Of a stretch of 10,253 nucleotides of DNA, positions 6,558 to 10,253 are shown in pieces (position 1 is the first letter of the stretch; each line of letters starts with the position of its first letter). The DNA comes from JAZQNC01 sp045536155. GTDB taxonomy: Bacteria; Bacillota; Clostridia; Oscillospirales; CAG-272. The notes beneath the pieces are model-generated. The model made no database searches and was not told where the DNA came from. It was given only the letters and a program-made list of their open reading frames with translations. The position numbers were made by a program, and so were the translations under genes. The stretch covers positions 1 to 10,253 of the forward strand of contig JAZSMZ010000088.1 of the NCBI GenBank assembly GCA_045536155.1, given 5' to 3'.

Positions 6558-6600
6558 AAAAAAAGCACACATTGTCTTATCAGACAAATGTGTGCTTTTG
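6558..6600. terminator. Strong intrinsic terminator after the AT-rich hypothetical gene
   Basis: A 17-bp stem (6561-6577 with 6582-6599, one bulged base) closes on the loop TATC and has A and T runs on its outer sides. Minus-strand RNA ends in seven U, so it most likely ends the transcript of the gene at 6658-7371. Plus-strand RNA has only UUUUGUUG. Confidence 0.88.
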
Positions 6601-6615
6601 TTGCCTTAAACGAGT

Positions 6616-6673
6616 GAAAAGGTCAAAAATCGAGGTAAAACTGAAGAAAAGGTCAACTCACCACTCGATTTTT
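6616..6673. repeat. Direct repeat plus inverted repeat over the stop of the hypothetical gene
   Basis: GAAAAGGTCAA occurs at 6616-6626 and again at 6646-6656, exactly 30 bp apart. AAAAATCGAG (6625-6634) is the exact reverse complement of CTCGATTTTT (6664-6673), with a 29-nt loop that contains the gene's stop codon. This could be an extra terminator-like fold or a leftover of a rearrangement. Confidence 0.6.
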
Positions 6674-7371
6674 ATAGGTGTTAAATCATAATAATCGGCA
6701 TAGTGGCTTTTTCGCGGAACAATTCGTACAGAAGTTTTTCCAATGGTTATCGTTCCTATTTGGCAAATAAATTCATCTCGCCCATAGGAGCGAAGCTCTT
6801 TTTCTGCTCGTGATACTCCATTTTTATCCGTTACTCGAATAAAGGGAATAAATGACACTTCATCGGTAATACGAGTAAATATTTCCACAATATAATTTTG
6901 ATTATCTTTTTGCTTATATGGTAACAGTAATTGCTCTCCGTTTTGAATAACCTCATCAAAAGTGGCCTCAAAGAGTTTCGATTGATCTTCCGGTGCTTTT
7001 AGTATCGAAGCTTTTTGGGCGGACTCCAAAATGAACAAGTTTTTTTCTTCAAGCGATAAATGGTTAAAAATCTGTGCATCGCAACCTATGTCCACATAAT
7101 GATACCAAGAAAATTCTCTGATATTGTAACGATTGACATCACGCACCTCACCGTGAGGAATACACGGCGTAAAATTCAAATACAAGTGATCAAAGTCATC
7201 AAATCCGAAACCACGGTGACGTAAAAGAAACAGGAGACGTTGGATTACATCCAAACATTCCATGGGGTCATATTGATATATTTTGCCTATGTAATGTGGA
7301 GTAGGATTCCCATCTGTATTGGGTACATCCGATTCGAACAATCTAATATCGGCTATGAGTTTTGTTCCCAT
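6658..7371 (-). CDS. Hypothetical protein, 237 aa, AT-rich, not recognised
   Basis: I do not recognise the family. The protein appears soluble and cytoplasmic: no signal peptide, no long hydrophobic segment, and mixed alpha/beta character with many aromatic residues (FSWYHYVDIG near 87-96, KSHYADYYDL near 221-230). It has no obvious catalytic or DNA-binding motif. The gene is clearly AT-richer than its neighbours: 6841-6900 has 17 G/C of 60, against 28 of 60 in carB 9061-9120. This suggests acquisition from elsewhere. The start at 7369-7371 has AAAGGCGG upstream, a ribosome site of the same form as that of the lipase-like gene. A promoter (7398-7426) and a strong terminator (6558-6600) make it a single-gene unit. 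Orphan immunity or effector-type proteins are possible but unsupported. Confidence 0.8.
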   Translation of the reverse strand: MGTKLIADIRLFESDVPNTDGNPTPHYIGKIYQYDPMECLDVIQRLLFLLRHRGFGFDDFDHLYLNFTPCIPHGEVRDVNRYNIREFSWYHYVDIGCDAQIFNHLSLEEKNLFILESAQKASILKAPEDQSKLFEATFDEVIQNGEQLLLPYKQKDNQNYIVEIFTRITDEVSFIPFIRVTDKNGVSRAEKELRSYGRDEFICQIGTITIGKTSVRIVPRKSHYADYYDLTPIKIEW

Positions 7372-7397
7372 TTGCAGCCACCGCCTTTCTTTACTTC

Positions 7398-7426
7398 ATT
7401 ATGCCACAAAATCGCAAATAAGTCAA
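7398..7426 (-). promoter_or_regulatory. Promoter for the hypothetical gene
   Basis: Minus-strand TTGACT (7421-7426), a 17-bp spacer and CATAAT (7398-7403), with TGTGG before the -10. The -35 box overlaps the first mini-hairpin of the adjacent array (7424-7438). Confidence 0.75.
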
Positions 7427-7571
7427 GGCGAAGCCTTGTATCTTTAATGAAGCATTGCAGCTGGCAATATGAAGCGAAGCGCGCATCCTCATGTGCCGTC
7501 AGGCACACATCATTAGGCGAAGCCGTCATCACTCGGCGAAGCCAACATCATTTGCCAAAGGCAAACATCAT
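7424..7571. repeat. Array of mini-hairpins separated by CATCAT spacers
   Basis: Seven short palindromes follow one another. They are CAAGGC-GAA-GCCTTG (7424-7438), ATTGC-AGCTG-GCAAT (7454-7468), GCG-AAG-CGC (7474-7482), TGTGCC-GTCA-GGCACA (7492-7507), GGC-GAA-GCC (7516-7524 and 7535-7543) and TTTGCC-AAA-GGCAAA (7551-7565). The right-hand ones are spaced by CATCATT, CATCACT or CATCAT, and looser variants lie to the left. The arms differ in sequence while the layout repeats, so this is neither CRISPR nor a simple tandem repeat. Similar arrays may occur elsewhere in related Clostridia, from memory only. The role is unknown. Confidence 0.8.
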
Positions 7572-7573
7572 TC

Positions 7574-7613
7574 AAAAAACGCACCTTTGTCGGTAGACAA
7601 AAGTGCGTTTTTT
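7574..7613 (-). terminator. Intrinsic terminator of tRNA-Gln
   Basis: An 18-base arm (7574-7591) pairs with 7596-7613 around GGTA with a single C-A mismatch, and both ends are runs of six A or T. It starts one base after the tRNA CCA on the minus strand. Confidence 0.9.
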
Positions 7614-7614
7614 G

Positions 7615-7691
7615 TGGCAGGGACGGCGCGACTCGAACGCGCGAATGCAAGAGTCAAAGTCTTGTGCCTTAACCGACTTGGCCACGTCCCT
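7615..7691 (-). tRNA. tRNA-Gln (anticodon TTG)
   Basis: The 77-nt gene folds as a cloverleaf. The acceptor AGGGACG pairs with CGTCCCT and the D stem is GCC/GGC. The anticodon stem CAAGA/TCTTG encloses CTTTGAC, with anticodon TTG (7655-7657 on the plus strand as caa). The T stem GCGCG/CGCGC holds TTCGAGT. The discriminator is G and CCA is encoded (7615-7617). It reads CAA, and CAG by wobble. In most Firmicutes this tRNA is charged with Glu and then amidated by GatCAB. Confidence 0.96.
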
Positions 7692-7706
7692 TTGTTCGTG
7701 TGCTAC

Positions 7707-7735
7707 ATTATAACACAGCAAAAAGAAAAAGTCAA
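7707..7735 (-). promoter_or_regulatory. Promoter for tRNA-Gln
   Basis: Minus-strand TTGACT (7730-7735), a 17-bp T-rich spacer and a perfect TATAAT (7707-7712), with TGTGT before it, lie 15 bp upstream of the tRNA. Confidence 0.88.
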
Positions 7736-7820
7736 TGCAAGATGTGTAATATTTACAAATAAAAACAGTTTCGCGATAAAATATTTCTATGCATTGTAAT
7801 ACATAATTCACAGACGACTA

Positions 7821-7849
7821 TTGAATATTTTTGTACTTTGTGATATAAT
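7821..7849 (+). promoter_or_regulatory. Promoter for carB
   Basis: TTGAAT (7821-7826), a 17-bp spacer and a perfect TATAAT (7844-7849), with TGTGA before it. The predicted leader is about 65 nt long. The 80 bp upstream of it are AT-rich with no gene. Confidence 0.85.
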
Positions 7850-7876
7850 GTCTATAACTGTAAAAATAAATTATTT

Positions 7877-7915
7877 CCGTATTGAAAAATAGATTTACAA
7901 TGCGGATGCAAGGAG
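7877..7915 (+). promoter_or_regulatory. carB leader hairpin and ribosome binding site
   Basis: CCGTATTG (7877-7884) pairs with CAATGCGG (7898-7905), including one U-G pair, around a 13-nt A/T-rich loop. It ends five bases before AGGAG (7911-7915), which is 6 nt from the carB ATG. It might modulate ribosome access. No T tract follows, so it is not an attenuator of the terminator type. Confidence 0.5.
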
Positions 7916-7921
7916 AACATC

Positions 7922-10253
7922 ATGCCGAAAAGAACGGACATCAACTCAATTTTGATCATCGGCTCCGGCCCCATTATCATCGGTCAGGCGTGCGAATTTG
8001 ACTATTCGGGAACCCAGGCGTGCAAGGCATTGCGCAAGTTGGGTTATAAGATTATTCTCGTAAACTCTAACCCTGCCACCATTATGACCGACACCGATAT
8101 GGCCGACGTGACCTATATCGAGCCGCTTAACGTTGAACGTCTTACCGAAATTATAGAAAAGGAGCGCCCCGATGCGTTGCTGCCCAATCTCGGCGGTCAG
8201 TCCGGACTTAATTTGTCGCTTGAGCTTGCTCATGCAGGTGTTCTCGACAAGTACGGCGTCGAGGTCATCGGCGTACAGCTTGATGCTATCGAGCGCGGCG
8301 AGGACAGAATCGAGTTCAAGCAGACTATGGAATCGCTCGGCATCGAGATGGCCCGCTCCTATCCCGCATACAGCGTTGAAGAGGCAGAGCAGATTGCCTC
8401 CGAGCTCGGCTACCCGATCGTTTTGCGTCCCGCATACACAATGGGAGGCACAGGCGGCGGTATCGTTTACAACTGCGAGGATATGAAGAGCGCCGCCGCA
8501 AAGGCGATCGCCGCAAGTATGATCGGTCAGGTACTCGTTGAAGAGGCGGTTATCGGCTGGGAAGAGCTTGAAGTTGAGGTGGTACGCGATGCGAAGAACA
8601 ACATGATCGCCATCTGCTTTATCGAAAACATCGACCCGATGGGCGTTCACACCGGCGACTCATTTTGCGCCGCTCCCATGCTCACCGTACCCGAAGAGCT
8701 TCAGAACCGTCTGAAGAAATACGCATTTTCCATTGTTGAGGCTATCGGCGTTATCGGCGGCACAAACGTGCAGTTTGCACACGATCCCGTAAGCGACCGC
8801 GTTATCATTATCGAGATCAACCCCCGTACATCCCGCTCGTCCGCTCTTGCATCCAAGGCAACCGGCTTCCCGATCGCCATGGTTTCGGCTATGCTCGCCG
8901 CAGGACTCACTCTCGACGAGATCCCCTATTGGAGAGACGGCACACTCGACAAATACACTCCCTCGGGCGACTACGTTGTAATCAAGTTCGCTCGTTGGGC
9001 ATTTGATAAATTCAAGAACGCCGAGGACAAGCTCGGCACTCAGATGAAGGCTGTCGGCGAGGTAATGTCGATAGGTAAGACCTATAAAGAAGCCTTCCAG
9101 AAGGCTATCCGTTCGCTCGAATCGGGCAGATACGGACTCGGTCACGCATACGGACTCGATCAGCTCACGCTCGACGAGCTTATCCGCATGCTTTCCACCC
9201 CCTCTTCCCGCCGTCAGTTCATCATGTATGAGGCGCTGAGAAAGGGAGCCGATATCGATCAGCTTTGCAATATCACACGAATCAAGAGATGGTTCATTGA
9301 GCAGATGGCAGAGCTCGTTGAGGAAGAAAAGGCACTCAGCGAGGGCGAAATGACCGATGAAATGTTCATTGCCGCAAAGAAAAACGGATTTTCCGACCGC
9401 TATATCGCATCGCTTCGCGGTGTTACCGAAGAAGAGATCCGCAACTACCGCATCTCGCTCGGACTTGAGGAGGCCTGGGAAGGCGTACCTGTCAGCGGTG
9501 TTGACAATGGCGCCGAGTACTATTTCTCCACCTACAATCTCCCTGCCAAGGAAAAGACCGACGACGGCAGAAAGAAGGTCATGATCCTCGGATCGGGCCC
9601 CAACCGAATCGGACAGGGTATCGAATTTGACTACTGCTGTGTTCATGCCGCATTCGCGCTCCGCGAGATGGGCTTTGACACCATCATGGTAAATTGCAAT
9701 CCCGAAACCGTTTCCACCGACTACGACACGTCGGACAAGCTCTATTTTGAGCCCCTTACCGTTGAAGACGTACTCTCCATCTACCGCCACGAAAAGCCGC
9801 TCGGCATTATCACCCAGTTCGGCGGTCAGACTCCTCTTAATCTTGCGCGCGAGCTTGAAAAGCAGGGCTGCCGCATTCTCGGAACAAGTCCCGAATCGAT
9901 CGACTTGGCCGAGGACCGCGACCAGTTCAAGATGATGATGGAGAAGATCGGCATTCCCATGCCCGAATCGGGAATGGCATCCACCATTGAAGAGGCGCTC
10001 GTTATCGCCGAGCAGATAGGTTATCCGCTCATGCTCCGTCCCTCCTATGTACTTGGCGGACGCGGCATGGAGGTCGTTCACGACGAAACCGCACTTCGCC
10101 GCTATATGGCGGCCGCAATCGGCGTAACACCCGACCGTCCCATACTTATCGACCGCTTCCTCTGCCACGCTATCGAAACCGAGGCAGACGCCATCGCCGA
10201 CCACGGCAAGGCATTTGTTCCCGCGGTCATGCAGCATATCGAGCTTGCCGGTA
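7922..10253 (+). CDS. carB: Carbamoyl-phosphate synthase large subunit (partial, C-terminus outside window)
   Basis: CarB makes carbamoyl phosphate from bicarbonate, ATP and ammonia delivered by the glutaminase subunit CarA, feeding pyrimidine and arginine synthesis. About 777 of roughly 1,060 residues are present. Visible parts are the N-terminal IIGSGPIIIGQACEFDYSG, the first ATP-grasp with LRPAYTMGGTGGG (about 168-180), and INPRTSRSSALASKATG (about 300-316). The oligomerisation region follows, and the second half begins with LGSGPNRIGQGIEFDY (about 555-570). It continues into the second ATP-grasp (LRPSYVLGGRGMEV, about 704-717). The rest of that domain and the allosteric C-terminal domain lie beyond the edge. 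The ATG at 7922 has AGGAG 6 nt upstream. No carA is directly upstream; carB has its own promoter next to divergent tRNA-Gln. Long minus-strand frames here are shadows. Confidence 0.98.
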   Translation, partial: MPKRTDINSILIIGSGPIIIGQACEFDYSGTQACKALRKLGYKIILVNSNPATIMTDTDMADVTYIEPLNVERLTEIIEKERPDALLPNLGGQSGLNLSLELAHAGVLDKYGVEVIGVQLDAIERGEDRIEFKQTMESLGIEMARSYPAYSVEEAEQIASELGYPIVLRPAYTMGGTGGGIVYNCEDMKSAAAKAIAASMIGQVLVEEAVIGWEELEVEVVRDAKNNMIAICFIENIDPMGVHTGDSFCAAPMLTVPEELQNRLKKYAFSIVEAIGVIGGTNVQFAHDPVSDRVIIIEINPRTSRSSALASKATGFPIAMVSAMLAAGLTLDEIPYWRDGTLDKYTPSGDYVVIKFARWAFDKFKNAEDKLGTQMKAVGEVMSIGKTYKEAFQKAIRSLESGRYGLGHAYGLDQLTLDELIRMLSTPSSRRQFIMYEALRKGADIDQLCNITRIKRWFIEQMAELVEEEKALSEGEMTDEMFIAAKKNGFSDRYIASLRGVTEEEIRNYRISLGLEEAWEGVPVSGVDNGAEYYFSTYNLPAKEKTDDGRKKVMILGSGPNRIGQGIEFDYCCVHAAFALREMGFDTIMVNCNPETVSTDYDTSDKLYFEPLTVEDVLSIYRHEKPLGIITQFGGQTPLNLARELEKQGCRILGTSPESIDLAEDRDQFKMMMEKIGIPMPESGMASTIEEALVIAEQIGYPLMLRPSYVLGGRGMEVVHDETALRRYMAAAIGVTPDRPILIDRFLCHAIETEADAIADHGKAFVPAVMQHIELAG

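Noticed and set aside
7424..7571. Possible CRISPR array
   Set aside because: The palindromic units differ in sequence and the spacer-like part (CATCAT) is the constant element, the reverse of a CRISPR; no cas genes nearby.
7850..7921. PyrR-type or terminator-type attenuator in front of carB
   Set aside because: The leader is short, has one hairpin and no T tract or alternative pairing, so neither mechanism is supported.
7615..7924. Functional link between tRNA-Gln and glutamine-using carbamoyl-phosphate synthase
   Set aside because: Adjacency of the two is most simply coincidence; each has a separate promoter and no shared regulatory element is evident.
7946..8650. A 234-codon minus-strand open frame
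   Set aside because: Also antisense to carB, with no ribosome site or recognisable motifs.
8660..10237. A 525-codon minus-strand open frame opposite carB
   Set aside because: It is a shadow caused by carB codon use; the plus-strand frame is an unmistakable CarB running through the window edge.

Overview
The window looks like chromosomal DNA of a low- to mid-GC Clostridia-type Firmicute, probably an uncultured gut or anaerobic lineage. The reasons are AGGAG-type ribosome sites, TRTG-extended sigma-A promoters with 17-bp spacers, intrinsic terminators with clear T tracts, tRNAs with encoded CCA, a lipoprotein of Firmicute style, and housekeeping proteins that read as Clostridia-like. This assignment is an inference from sequence character; no search was run.

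Layout, left to right. Positions 1-1252 (minus) hold most of a GTP-type phosphoenolpyruvate carboxykinase that runs off the left edge. Just upstream is rsmA/ksgA (1359-2234, minus), which shares a short divergent intergenic region with tRNA-Thr(CGT) (2330-2405, plus). The tRNA is followed by an unusual tandem array of 87-90-bp units, each with a terminator-like hairpin (2411-2634). Next comes a six-helix DUF2238/YjdF-like membrane protein (2749-3474, plus). It converges on a membrane-anchored lipase-like alpha/beta hydrolase (3578-4906, minus) across a bidirectional terminator. A hairpin-rich gap (4960-5099) separates this from a lipoprotein with cysteine-pair repeats and a transglutaminase-like domain (5100-6482, minus). 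An AT-rich unrecognised gene follows (6658-7371, minus), flanked on its 5' side by an array of mini-hairpins spaced by CATCAT (7424-7571). Then come tRNA-Gln(TTG) (7615-7691, minus) and carB, the carbamoyl-phosphate synthase large subunit (7922 to beyond the right edge, plus).

Almost every gene is its own transcription unit, with a recognisable promoter and often a terminator. Only rsmA-pckG might be read through as a pair. The genes do not form one pathway: they are core metabolism and translation (pckG, rsmA, carB, two tRNAs) interspersed with cell-envelope genes (DUF2238-like protein, lipase-like protein, lipoprotein) and one probably acquired hypothetical gene. No complete new defence or mobile system is visible. 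The most unusual content is non-coding: the covarying hairpin repeats after tRNA-Thr, the CATCAT mini-hairpin array, and the uniform extended -10 promoter design.
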